64,000 bases of DNA, taken from NCBI RefSeq assembly GCF_014076415.1, contig NZ_CP043568.1:3410001-3474000 (forward strand). Direction: 5' to 3'. Under the pieces are notes generated by a model that had not been told where the DNA came from, searched no databases, and saw nothing but the letters and a program-made list of their open reading frames with translations. The position numbers and the translations under genes were made by a program. The DNA comes from Comamonas testosteroni (GTDB lineage: Bacteria; Pseudomonadota; Gammaproteobacteria; Burkholderiales; Burkholderiaceae_C). Positions 37,575 through 46,241 of the stretch are shown piece by piece (the stretch's first letter is position 1; each line of letters opens with the position of its first letter).

Positions 37575-38453
37575 ATGACGCACTCTTTCGCTCGCCGCCA
37601 GGCGCTGCGCGGCTTGGCCGTGGCAGCTCTCGCCTCCTCCTTGCTGTCCGTAGCGCATGCAGACACCCCCGCGGTGCTGCGCGTCTCGGCCATTCCCGAC
37701 GAGGCACCGACCGAGCTGCAGCGCAAGTTCAAGCCCCTGGGCGAATACCTCTCGCAAGCCACCGGCATGAAGGTGGTGTTCACCCCCGTCTCCGACTACG
37801 CGGCCGTGGTCGAGTCTCTGGCCACCCGCAAGCTGGATCTGGCCTGGCTGGGCGGCTTCACCTATGTGCAGGCCAAGATTCGCACCAACGGCACGGCCAT
37901 CCCCATCGTGCAGCGGGCCGAGGATGCGGTCTTCACCAGCAAGTTCATCACGGCCGACCCCGCCATCAAGACGCTGGCCGACCTCAAGGGCAAGACCTTT
38001 GCCTTTGGCGCCCCCTCCTCCACTTCGGGCAGCCTGATGCCGCGCTTCTTTCTGCAGCAGGACGGCCTGAACCCCGAAAAAGACTTCAAGACCGTGGCCT
38101 ACTCGGGCGCGCATGACGCCACCGTGGCCTTTGTAGCCGCAGGCAAGGCCGAGGCCGGCGTGCTCAACACTTCGGTGTGGGACAAGCTGGTCGAATCCAA
38201 GAAGGTGGACACCAGCAAGGTACGCGTGTTCGCCACGACGCCCACCTACTTTGACTACAACTGGACAGTGCGCGGCGACCTGGACCCGGCCATCGTCAAG
38301 AAGCTGACCGCTGCCTTCCTGGCACTGGACCCCAGCAAGCCAGAGCACAAGGCCATCATGGACCTGCAGCGCGCCTCCAAGTTCATCGCCACCGGCTCCA
38401 AGAACTACGACGGCATCGAAGCTGCCGCCAAGTCCGCCGGTTTGTTGAAGTAA
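37575..38453 (+). CDS. PhnD-like ABC transporter substrate-binding protein
   Basis: This 292-residue periplasmic binding protein has a signal peptide cleaved near AHA-D (residues 28-30). The mature chain begins [49 protein letters not shown], the PhnD/phosphonate-binding pattern. The same pattern is used by binding proteins proposed to import selenate or phosphite. [16 protein letters not shown] is the conserved oxyanion-binding segment. Binding of an oxyanion or organophosphonate is likely, but the exact ligand is not readable. It is the first gene of a binding protein-ATPase-permease operon. No C-P lyase, phosphonatase or selenium genes are in the window. Confidence 0.88.
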   Translation: MTHSFARRQALRGLAVAALASSLLSVAHADTPAVLRVSAIPDEAPTELQRKFKPLGEYLSQATGMKVVFTPVSDYAAVVESLATRKLDLAWLGGFTYVQAKIRTNGTAIPIVQRAEDAVFTSKFITADPAIKTLADLKGKTFAFGAPSSTSGSLMPRFFLQQDGLNPEKDFKTVAYSGAHDATVAFVAAGKAEAGVLNTSVWDKLVESKKVDTSKVRVFATTPTYFDYNWTVRGDLDPAIVKKLTAAFLALDPSKPEHKAIMDLQRASKFIATGSKNYDGIEAAAKSAGLLK

Positions 38454-38473
38454 GAAATTCAGCTCTTTTTTGA

Positions 38474-38504
38474 CTGCCAACGCTTATATATCAGGCGTTG
38501 GCAG
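38474..38504 (+). other. intercistronic hairpin in the ABC operon
   Basis: A perfect 10-bp stem CTGCCAACGC / GCGTTGGCAG with an 11-nt loop sits between the binding-protein and ATPase genes, with no T-run after it. Such hairpins often protect the upstream message so that the binding protein is made in excess. The TTTTTTGACTGCC ... GGCAGCTATTG outline also resembles the family's dispersed repeats. Confidence 0.6.
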
Positions 38505-38529
38505 CTATTGTTTTCAGAGTATTCGTCTC

Positions 38530-39372
38530 ATGAGCTTCATGCTGGACGATGTGGGCCTGACCCACAGCAACGGCTTTACCGCCCTGTCCCATATTTCCTT
38601 GTACGCCACCCAGGGCGAGAGCATTGCGCTCATCGGCCCCTCCGGTGCCGGCAAGACTTCGCTGCTCAGCACCATAGGCACAGCCTACCTGCCCACGGCA
38701 GGTCGCATGCAGGTGCTGGGCCAGACCGTGTCTGCGCAATCCGCAGCCCGCGAACTCAAGGCCCTGCGCAGCCGCATCGGCACCGTGCACCAGGCCGCCC
38801 CCATTCCACTGCGTCAACGTGTGGTCACGGCCGTGCTGGCCGGCAAGCTCGGCCAGTGGCCGATGTGGAAGGCGCTGGCATCGCTGGCCTACCCGCAGGA
38901 CATTGCGGGCGCCCGCGAAGCCCTGGCCCGCGTACAGCTTGACGACAAGCTGTTTGCACGCTGCGATCAGCTCTCTGGCGGCCAGTTGCAGCGCGTGGGC
39001 ATTGCCCGCGTGCTCTACCAGCAGGCCGGCCTGATTCTGGCCGACGAGCCTGTATCCGCTCTGGACCCTGCGCTCTCGCAGGCCACGGTGCAATTGCTGG
39101 TTCAGGAAGCTGCCACGCGCAAGGCCACCCTGGTGGCCAGCCTGCATGCCGTCGATCTGGCTCTGGCCAACTTTGGCCGCATCGTCGGCGTGCGCGATGG
39201 CCGGCTGGCCTTTGACCTGCCAGCCGCGCAGGTCGGCGACACCCAGTTGCAAGCGCTCTATGCCCATGCCGATGGCAGAGCGGCCGACCTGCCCATGCTG
39301 CACAACCGCCTGGCTCAGAGCGACCTCGTCAGCGCCGCGCCCACTCCCATCCAGGTGAACGCATGCCGGTAG
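38530..39372 (+). CDS. PhnC-like ABC transporter ATP-binding protein
   Basis: This 280-residue ABC ATPase has Walker [10 protein letters not shown] (about 35-43), the signature [15 protein letters not shown], Walker [14 protein letters not shown] and a switch His (SLHAVD). Its closest pattern is PhnC-type importers. The ATG at 38530 gives the usual short N-terminus; the frame extends 20 codons further up through the intercistronic hairpin. It overlaps the permease gene by 10 bp and works with the PhnD-like protein upstream. Confidence 0.92.
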   Translation: MSFMLDDVGLTHSNGFTALSHISLYATQGESIALIGPSGAGKTSLLSTIGTAYLPTAGRMQVLGQTVSAQSAARELKALRSRIGTVHQAAPIPLRQRVVTAVLAGKLGQWPMWKALASLAYPQDIAGAREALARVQLDDKLFARCDQLSGGQLQRVGIARVLYQQAGLILADEPVSALDPALSQATVQLLVQEAATRKATLVASLHAVDLALANFGRIVGVRDGRLAFDLPAAQVGDTQLQALYAHADGRAADLPMLHNRLAQSDLVSAAPTPIQVNACR

Positions 39373-40937
39373 ACATGCCCGATCCAGCCCGGCCATCACG
39401 CCATGACCCCTCCGCTCGCGGCCGCCTGAGCGCTCTGATCCTGACGCTGGCCGTGCTCTGGCCCATGCTGCAGACCTCGGGCTTTTCGCTCAGGCCGTTT
39501 TTCGATGTAGACAATCTCAAAGTCATCGGCGGCTTTCTCGCGCAGTTTCTGCCGCCCGAAACCAATGCAGAGTTCCTGACCTACCTGGGTCAGGCCACGC
39601 TGGAGACCCTGGCCATCGCCACGGCCGGTATGGCGCTGGCCTTCGTGATTGCCGTACCCATGGCCTATCTGTCCACGGGCGCGGCGCGCGAGAGGGTCAC
39701 GCTCAACCCCATCGCCCGCAGCGTGCTCACCATCCTGCGCGGCATTCCCGAGCTGGTCTGGGCTCTGGTGTTTGTGCGCGTCTTCGGTCTGGGCCCCGCA
39801 GCCGGTGTGCTGGCCCTGGGCCTGACCTATGGCGGCATGCTGGCCAAGGTCTATGCTGAAATTCTCGAATCCACAGCCCCCGCTCCGGCCCGCGCCCTGC
39901 GTGCCAGCGGCGCCGGCCGTATCCAGGCCCTGCTCTACGGCCTGCTGCCGCAGGCGGCCACGGAGCTGACGTCCTACACCGTCTACCGCTGGGAATGCGC
40001 GATCCGTGCCTCGGTGGTCATGGGCTTTGTCGGGGCGGGAGGCCTGGGCCAGCTCATGGATCAGGCCATGAAGATGCTCAACGGCGGCGAAGCCGCCAGC
40101 ATTTTGCTGGCCTTCATGCTGCTGGTGGCAGCGGCCGATCTGCTTTCCTGGTGGCTGCGTCGCACGCTCGACGCTGCGCCTGCGGCGCGCCCCCGGCCCT
40201 TCGGCTGGCGAACCGGCACATTTGTGCTGGCTGCCTGTGCGGCCCTGTGGGCCAGCCTGCGGCTTCTGGATATTGATTTCTCGGCGCTGTTCACGGCAGA
40301 TGCCGCCGCCAGCATGGGCGACTTTGTACGCGGTTTTTTCCCGCCCGATCTAAGCCAGCCCTGGCTGCTCAAGGTGCTGCAAGGCATCTGGGAGACTCTG
40401 GCCATCTCCATCGTCGGCACCTTGCTGGCCGCGATCGCTGGCCTGCTGCTGGCCCTGCCGCGCTGGCGTGCGCCATGGAATGTGCTGCTCAATGTGCTGC
40501 GCTCGGTGCCCGAACTGGTCTGGGCCACGATCACTGCGCTGGCCGTGGGCCTTGGCCCGTTTGCAGGTGCGCTGGCCCTGTCCCTGCATACCACCGGCGT
40601 GCTGGGCCGCCTGTTTGCCGAGGCCTTGCAGAATACTCCGGCAGCTCCCGCGAATGCGCTCAAGCTCAGCGGCAGCAATCGCCTGCTGGCATTTTGCTAC
40701 GGCACCCTTCCTGGCGCTGCGCCGCAACTGCTGGCGTACACGCTGTACCGCTGGGAGATGAATATCCGCATGGCGGCGATTCTGGGCTTTGTAGGAGCAG
40801 GCGGGCTGGGCCAGCTGCTGTACTTCGAGCTTTCGCTGTTCCACTATGCCCAGGCCAGCACCGTGATCATCGCCATGCTCTTGCTGAGCATCGCCGTGGA
40901 CTGGAGCAGCGCTGCCTTGCGCCGCGCCATGCGTTGA
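39363..40937 (+). CDS. fused tandem PhnE-type ABC permease
   Basis: This 524-residue inner membrane protein is made of two complete permease halves in one chain. Each half carries its own binding-protein-dependent transport core: [15 protein letters not shown] with [30 protein letters not shown], then [15 protein letters not shown] with [30 protein letters not shown]. Both halves also have [12 protein letters not shown] or [13 protein letters not shown] usual PhnE is about 260 residues and works as a homodimer, so this is a natural pseudo-dimer from duplication and fusion. It overlaps the ATPase gene by 10 bp. Downstream (40938-41102) no gene or clear terminator was seen. Confidence 0.92.
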   Translation: MPVDMPDPARPSRHDPSARGRLSALILTLAVLWPMLQTSGFSLRPFFDVDNLKVIGGFLAQFLPPETNAEFLTYLGQATLETLAIATAGMALAFVIAVPMAYLSTGAARERVTLNPIARSVLTILRGIPELVWALVFVRVFGLGPAAGVLALGLTYGGMLAKVYAEILESTAPAPARALRASGAGRIQALLYGLLPQAATELTSYTVYRWECAIRASVVMGFVGAGGLGQLMDQAMKMLNGGEAASILLAFMLLVAAADLLSWWLRRTLDAAPAARPRPFGWRTGTFVLAACAALWASLRLLDIDFSALFTADAAASMGDFVRGFFPPDLSQPWLLKVLQGIWETLAISIVGTLLAAIAGLLLALPRWRAPWNVLLNVLRSVPELVWATITALAVGLGPFAGALALSLHTTGVLGRLFAEALQNTPAAPANALKLSGSNRLLAFCYGTLPGAAPQLLAYTLYRWEMNIRMAAILGFVGAGGLGQLLYFELSLFHYAQASTVIIAMLLLSIAVDWSSAALRRAMR

Positions 40938-41102
40938 CACGGCTGGCTCCGCGTCAGCTTCCTCAGCTCCCCCGCCAATTCACTACGCAGCCGCCTCCGA
41001 TGGGCCAGCGCTGGCAGCGGCCCGGCCCGCATCCAGGTCTCGATGAGAGCTGAAACCTGAATGACTTCAGCCGCATCTGGCACAGCTTAGGGCGATGCCG
41101 CT

Positions 41103-41558
41103 TCAGACCCCCAGAGGCAGATCGGCTTTTTTCAGCGTGCGCAGCACAAAGCTGGACTGGCTATGGCGTATGCCCTTGATCTTGTAGAGCTTCTCGCGCA
41201 GCAGGCGCTCGTAATCGCGCGTGTCCTTGACAACGATACGCAGCAGATAGTCGTACTCGCCCGAAACCAGATGCGCTTCCACCACTTCGGGAATGGTGGC
41301 CAGCACCTCGCCGAACTTTTCCAGCGTGTTGTCCGAGTGGCTGTCCAGCGTGACCATGACCAGAACCGAATCGGCCAATCCCAGCGCCTGCGGGTTCAGA
41401 CGCACGGTATAGCCCTCGATCACGCCGGCCTCCTCCATCTTCTTGATGCGAGCCCAGCATGGTGACGCACTCAGACCCACGGCTGCGCCAATGTCTTGCA
41501 GACTGGCACGCGCGTTAGCCTGCAATGCAGCAAGAATCTTTTTATCCAGAGTATCCAT
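41103..41558 (-). CDS. Lrp/AsnC family transcriptional regulator
   Basis: This 151-residue Lrp/AsnC protein has an N-terminal winged HTH (LDKKILAALQANARASLQDIGAAVGLSASPCWARIKKMEEAGVI) and a C-terminal RAM ligand-binding domain (VLVMVTLDSHS ... SGEYDYLLRIVVKD). These regulators usually sense amino acids and act as octamers on nearby or distant genes. The start at 41558 has AAGGA unusually close (1-2 nt), so the initiation context is odd but the N-terminus is standard. It is transcribed convergently with the ABC operon. No linked amino-acid gene is present. Confidence 0.92.
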   Translation of the reverse strand: MDTLDKKILAALQANARASLQDIGAAVGLSASPCWARIKKMEEAGVIEGYTVRLNPQALGLADSVLVMVTLDSHSDNTLEKFGEVLATIPEVVEAHLVSGEYDYLLRIVVKDTRDYERLLREKLYKIKGIRHSQSSFVLRTLKKADLPLGV

Positions 41559-41763
41559 ATCCTTTAATTTACCGCCAAAATACCAATAACGGAAAAATTT
41601 TCTGTAGCAACAGCATATTTGCAGAATTTGAAGCAACATTTTCTGCACTGCAAAATGCACACTTGAGTCCATGGAAGCACGTTTACCGACGCAGCAAAAC
41701 CATTCAACATACCGCGCCGTTTACCGTCAGCATCCGGTTGGTTGATCCGCAACACGCATACGC

Positions 41764-41802
41764 AACAGGCCGCATCACTTAAGCACAGTGGTGCGGCCTG
41801 TT
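41764..41802. terminator. strong hairpin between lrp and dehydrogenase operon
   Basis: The 11-bp perfect stem AACAGGCCGCA / TGCGGCCTGTT extends with a few more pairs; a T5 tract follows within a few bases on the plus strand. No plus-strand gene ends here. It may be a second terminator for the minus-strand dehydrogenase operon or an orphan structure. The rest of 41559-41763 holds the lrp promoter region and no gene. Confidence 0.5.
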
Positions 41803-41848
41803 GATTTTTGGACGTCTCAATCGCCTCGGCAAACGGCAGCTGCATGAA

Positions 41849-41882
41849 AAAACCCGGCCGGATTTACATCGGGCCGGGTTTT
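41849..41882 (-). terminator. terminator of the FAD-dehydrogenase operon
   Basis: The 11-bp stem AAAACCCGGCC / GGCCGGGTTTT is followed by T residues on the minus strand. It lies 48 bp past the cytochrome gene stop. Confidence 0.88.
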
Positions 41883-41929
41883 CGGGAGCCGGCCCGGCGC
41901 ACAAGGCACCTGGCGGATGTTCATGCTGT

Positions 41930-43309
41930 TTACAGGGATCGCTGCGGAGCAGCATCGGCCTGTACGTGCCTGCGCACCTTGCTGACCAGGCTTTCGCTCA
42001 CATCCGAAGCCTGGTTGCCCCAGCCCTTGCGCAGGAAGCTGGCCAGTGCAGCCACTTCACCGTCGGTCAGGCGGTCGGCATAGCCCTGCATCACCAGATG
42101 CATGGGACGACGCTCTGTAGCGGGCGAGGAAGCGCCCTTGAGAATCACCGACACCAGCGGGCTGGCATCCTTGCCCACTACCATGGCATTGCCTTGCAGC
42201 TCGGGGAAGATCTCGGGAGCACCCTTGCCGCTGACAAAGTGGCAGGCTGCGCAGTTGTCGAGATACAGGCGAGCACCCAAAGACATGTCGGGCGCTGCGG
42301 ACTTCAGCAGTTCCGCCGTGGCTTCTCCAGCTTTATCAGCCCTGGCAACCGCAGTGCTGCGCGGACCCGGTGTCGCCACTTTTTCAGGGGCCGCATCTGC
42401 GGCCTGGCCGTCCATGGTCTTGAGGAACTTGGCCATGGCGTTCAAATCGGCATCGGTCATGTACTGCATGGAGTGCTCGACCACCAGCGCCATTTCTCCG
42501 TTGGCCACCGCATGGGCGTTGCGGCCGGTTGCCAGATAGGCGGCTACCTGCTCGGTCGTCCATTGCTGAACACGCGAATCCTTGCCGCGCAGTGCAGGAG
42601 CAGACCAGTCGTCCACCATGCCGCCGGCAAGGAAGCCGGAGTCGAGCAGGCGTGTGCCGTTCTGCGCCATGAAGGCAGTGCGGGGGCTGTGACAGGCGGC
42701 ACAGTGACCTGCACCCTCGACCAGGTACTGACCGCGAATCTGCTGATCGTCACCGGCCATGGGCTTGAAGTCTGCATCACCCGACAGCGCAAGCCAGTTC
42801 CAGGCACGGATGCCGAAGCGCATATTGAACGGGAAGCTCAGGCTGGTGGCCTGTACCTCGTTCCTGACGGGCTTCACCTCGGTCTGGAGGTAGTCGAACA
42901 GCGCGCGAATATCGCTTTCCTTCATGAAGCGATAGTTCTCGTAGGGCATGGCCGGGTACAGCTGCTGGCCATGACCACCGATGCCGTCCACCATTGCGGC
43001 ACGGAACTGCTCCAGAGTCCAGCTGCCGATACCGGTTTCCTTGTCCGGCGTGATGTTGGAGGACCAGATGGTGCCCATGGGGCTTTCAATGCCGCGACCG
43101 CCGGCCATGGGCTCACCCCCCTTGGCAGTATGACAGGCCATGCAGTCACTGGCACGCATGACATATTCGCCGCGGCCGGCTTCTGCCTTCCAGTCGGCAG
43201 CCAGCGCTTCATTCGCGGGCGTGGGCTTGAAAGGGACGTAGATCAGCGCCAGCGCCGCCACAACGCCCAGAACGATCAGCGCAATCAGAATGCTGAGGAT
43301 TTTCTTCAT
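41930..43309 (-). CDS. three-heme cytochrome c subunit of FAD-linked dehydrogenase
   Basis: This 459-residue membrane-anchored cytochrome has an N-terminal helix (about 4-26) and three c-type heme sites. These are CMACH at residue 56, CAACH near 205 and CAACH near 355. It is the electron-transfer beta subunit that carries electrons from the flavoprotein to quinone in gluconate, glucose, sorbitol and alcohol dehydrogenases. The ATG has a GAGGAG site. It is the third gene of the gamma-alpha-beta operon, 12 bp after the GMC subunit gene, and is followed by a terminator. Confidence 0.95.
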   Translation of the reverse strand: MKKILSILIALIVLGVVAALALIYVPFKPTPANEALAADWKAEAGRGEYVMRASDCMACHTAKGGEPMAGGRGIESPMGTIWSSNITPDKETGIGSWTLEQFRAAMVDGIGGHGQQLYPAMPYENYRFMKESDIRALFDYLQTEVKPVRNEVQATSLSFPFNMRFGIRAWNWLALSGDADFKPMAGDDQQIRGQYLVEGAGHCAACHSPRTAFMAQNGTRLLDSGFLAGGMVDDWSAPALRGKDSRVQQWTTEQVAAYLATGRNAHAVANGEMALVVEHSMQYMTDADLNAMAKFLKTMDGQAADAAPEKVATPGPRSTAVARADKAGEATAELLKSAAPDMSLGARLYLDNCAACHFVSGKGAPEIFPELQGNAMVVGKDASPLVSVILKGASSPATERRPMHLVMQGYADRLTDGEVAALASFLRKGWGNQASDVSESLVSKVRRHVQADAAPQRSL

Positions 43310-43321
43310 GTCTTGCTCTCC

Positions 43322-45091
43322 TCAGACCAGCGGACGTGGGTTTTTCAGATACATGGTGCGGATCGCATGCAGCGTCCAGTACGCCAGGCCGCCGACCATG
43401 CCGGTGGGGTTGTACTGGGTGTTCTGCACGAAGTTGCCGGCACCGAAGACGAACACGTTGTGCTTGTCCCAGGCCTGGCAATAGCGATTCACCACGCCTT
43501 CCGTGGGCTTGTCGGACATGATGTGACCACCGGTGTTGTGCGTGGTCTGGTAGGGACGCACGTCGAACTTCGCACCGATATTCTTGAAACCTGACTGCAG
43601 CAGATCCGGCTTCAAGGCGTTGCCCACCTCCTCGGCCTTGATCTTCTGGTACTGGGTCATCCGGATGTCGTTGTCCTGCCAGTTGAAGGTCATGCGCATC
43701 AAGGGACGACCATGCGGATCCTTGTAGGTGGGGTCCAGATCAAGATGGTTGTTGCGGTAGGACATGTGCGAGCCGTGCGTGCCGATCGACATGGAATGGC
43801 CATACCACTCGCCAATGCCCTTCTTCCAGCCTGCGCCCCAGCCCGGCGTGCCCTTGGGCAACGGCATGGAACGGATGGGCTGACCATTCATGGTGCCCAC
43901 GCGCCAGTAGGCGCCGCCAATGAAGCCCAGCTTGCCGAAGTCGTTCTGGTTGATGCCGTAGTCGTCGATACACATGCCGTTGGAGCCGTGACCGATGAAG
44001 GGATTGAAGTTCTCCTCCTTGAAGAACAGGGTCACGCCACCATTCATCTGGTAGGCGTAGTTCTTGCCTGTCACCCCGGTGTCGGTCTTGGGATCGTAAG
44101 GCTTGCCGATGCCTGAGACCAGCAGCAGGTGGACGTTGTTGAGCTGAAAGGACGACAGAATCACCAGGTCAGCGGGCTGGAACACTTCTTCGTTCGTGTT
44201 GGAGTCAAAGTAGGTCACGCCGGTTGATGTCTTGCCGTCTTCCGAGCTTTCCACTCGCAGAACCTCGCAGTGCGTGCGATAGGAGAAATTCTTCTTGCGC
44301 TTGAGCGCATCCAGCACCGCCGTCTGGGGCGAGGACTTGGAGTACTGGTAGCAACCAAAACGCTCGCAGAAGCCGCAGAAGTTGCAGGGAGCCATCTGCA
44401 TGCCATAGGGGTTCACGTAGGACGTGGACGCAATGCCGGCAGGAGCCGGGAAGGGATGCAGGCCCATGCTCCTGGCACAGGCTTCGAACTTGCTGGCGTC
44501 ATAGGTCGATGGAAGAGCAGGCATGGGGTACTCTTTCGAGCGCCAGCCTTCAAACGGGTTGCCGCCAGCCTGAATCTGGCCCTTGATATTGCCGGCCTTG
44601 CCCGATACACCTGCCACTTCGTCAAACCGGGTAAAGAAGGGCTCCAGCTCGTCGTAGCTGACGGGGTAATCCATCAGGTTCATGCCTTCCGGAATGATGG
44701 ACTCGCCCCATTTTTCCCTCACATAGCTGCGCAGCTTGATTTCCTCGGGCTGAGGGCGCCACAGCAAACCATTCCAGTGCGTGCCGGCACCGCCCACGCC
44801 ATTCGCAGGCAGGAAGGAACCCATCGAACGGTAAGGCAGAGCGATCTCGCTGTCGTCGCGACGCACCGTCACGGTCGCCTGACGCGGGTGCTGCATGTTC
44901 TTCAGGCGCACGCCATAGGTCAGCTCGTCGATCTGGTTGGGGTACTTGAACTCAGGCACCGTGTTCTGGTCGCCGCCGCGCTCCAGTGCCACGATCTCCA
45001 GGCCCTCTGCCGCCAGCTCCATGCCGGCGATGGAGCCCGTCCAGCCCAGGCCAACGATGACTACGTCTTTTTTCTTTTCAATGCGTGCCAT
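43322..45091 (-). CDS. GMC-type FAD dehydrogenase large subunit
   Basis: This 589-residue catalytic subunit is of the gluconate 2-dehydrogenase/FAD-glucose dehydrogenase group. The dinucleotide fold VVIVGLGWTGSIAGMELA is at residues 10-27. The C-terminal region HNTGGHIM ... FGAGNFVQNTQYNPTGMVGGLAYW holds the catalytic His and FAD contacts. Four clustered cysteines CNFCGFCERFGC near residue 240 match the motif that holds a 3Fe-4S cluster in Burkholderia FAD-glucose dehydrogenase. No own signal peptide is seen; it is probably exported with the Tat-signalled small subunit. The sugar or sugar acid oxidised cannot be fixed from sequence. Confidence 0.93.
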   Translation of the reverse strand: MARIEKKKDVVIVGLGWTGSIAGMELAAEGLEIVALERGGDQNTVPEFKYPNQIDELTYGVRLKNMQHPRQATVTVRRDDSEIALPYRSMGSFLPANGVGGAGTHWNGLLWRPQPEEIKLRSYVREKWGESIIPEGMNLMDYPVSYDELEPFFTRFDEVAGVSGKAGNIKGQIQAGGNPFEGWRSKEYPMPALPSTYDASKFEACARSMGLHPFPAPAGIASTSYVNPYGMQMAPCNFCGFCERFGCYQYSKSSPQTAVLDALKRKKNFSYRTHCEVLRVESSEDGKTSTGVTYFDSNTNEEVFQPADLVILSSFQLNNVHLLLVSGIGKPYDPKTDTGVTGKNYAYQMNGGVTLFFKEENFNPFIGHGSNGMCIDDYGINQNDFGKLGFIGGAYWRVGTMNGQPIRSMPLPKGTPGWGAGWKKGIGEWYGHSMSIGTHGSHMSYRNNHLDLDPTYKDPHGRPLMRMTFNWQDNDIRMTQYQKIKAEEVGNALKPDLLQSGFKNIGAKFDVRPYQTTHNTGGHIMSDKPTEGVVNRYCQAWDKHNVFVFGAGNFVQNTQYNPTGMVGGLAYWTLHAIRTMYLKNPRPLV

Positions 45092-45094
45092 GAC

Positions 45095-45793
45095 TCAGGC
45101 CCTTTCACCCTTGATGGAAACCGGTCCCAATGGGTACTTCTTGTTGTGTTGATCCACCCACTCCATATAGCTCGCTCGAGCGCCTGGGAAGCCGATGTAT
45201 TTCCAGGACTGCATGCCGTGATTGCCGCCATGCACGGGGTCGGCGAAATAGCCTTCCTTGGTATTGGCCAACAAGGTGGCAAAGAAAAGACTCAGTTCAG
45301 GGTCTAGCTTGATCTCGCCCTTTTGCAGCGCGGTCAGAGCTTCGTCCTGCTGCTCTGTGGCAAGGCTTTTGAACTCCTTGCCAAAGCGCTCCGTGCAAGC
45401 CGCATTGAAGGCGGGAATGGCCTTGCGATAGAGCTGCGCAGGGTTCAGAGGCGATTGCCAGCCCCGGTCGGGTGTGGCGACCGGGTCGTGCGGGCCTTCC
45501 ATGTACCAGATCTCGGCATTGCCGTAGTAGCCCTTGAGCTGGCGATCGATGAACACCGGCACATGAGCTTCGATCGCTCCAGGTCCATCCCCTTCTGAAG
45601 GGATCAGGCGAGCTGTTGCCGCCAGAACAAAGGCCCACTCGTCCGCATTGAAGTACTCGGGCCTGTATGCATCCAGTTTGAGCGCAGGCTCCTTGGAGTT
45701 GGCATGCATTGCCACGGCCGTTCCAGCCAGTGCGACGCCAGCACCGGAGGCGAACAGAAAGGATCTGCGGCTTGGTGGGGAAAAGTTGGACAT
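45095..45793 (-). CDS. gluconate 2-dehydrogenase subunit 3 family (small subunit)
   Basis: This 232-residue gamma subunit has a canonical Tat signal, SRRSFLFASGAGVALAGTAVA. It contains a subunit-3 domain with YFNADEWAFVLAATARLIPSEGDGPGAIEAHVPVFIDRQL. In this family the small subunit is needed to fold and export the flavoprotein partner through Tat. It is the first gene of the operon, 3 bp before the GMC gene, with AGGA before its ATG. The operon order small-large-cytochrome equals the FAD-glucose dehydrogenase layout. Confidence 0.92.
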   Translation of the reverse strand: MSNFSPPSRRSFLFASGAGVALAGTAVAMHANSKEPALKLDAYRPEYFNADEWAFVLAATARLIPSEGDGPGAIEAHVPVFIDRQLKGYYGNAEIWYMEGPHDPVATPDRGWQSPLNPAQLYRKAIPAFNAACTERFGKEFKSLATEQQDEALTALQKGEIKLDPELSLFFATLLANTKEGYFADPVHGGNHGMQSWKYIGFPGARASYMEWVDQHNKKYPLGPVSIKGERA

Positions 45794-46241
45794 TGTGCGA
45801 TTCCTACATCGTGTGAACCTCGGCCATGCGCAGCCAGTTGCGCAATGAACGAGTGTTCAGGTTCTTTGAATCAGCGGTGGGTTTCGGGTCAGTTTGGAAG
45901 AAGCACACACCCAAAGAAAATGCCCGCAAAGCGGGCACTCGTACGCAGAGCCAGAGCCTTTTTCAAGCCGGCCCATACCGCCTTAACAATTTGATAATAG
46001 TTGTGCTGGCAAGTATCTGTACCTGGCAAGCAGCTTGCCCACCAGCAGGTCGTAGTTTTTCATTGGAGTGCGCAACTGGGGTTTTCACTTAGATATAAGA
46101 CATAAGACTGCCTGCCACTCTGGGCCCAAGACGATGCGAGGCAGTGCTGCCAGACTCAGGGCAGTGGAGGTGCCGAGGCTCGCCCCCAACTACTTGCCCA
46201 TACGGCGAACAGATGGAAGGTGACGGTGCGCTTTGTCGACA
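45794..46241. other. 448-bp gap with a terminator-like hairpin
   Basis: No gene was found. A stem TGCCCGC/GCGGGCA at 45921-45937, followed on the minus strand by an ATTTTCTTT tract, could end the two-component transcript coming from 46242. The remaining A/T-rich part near 45985-46010 probably holds the dehydrogenase promoter, but no clear -35/-10 pair was assigned. Confidence 0.5.
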
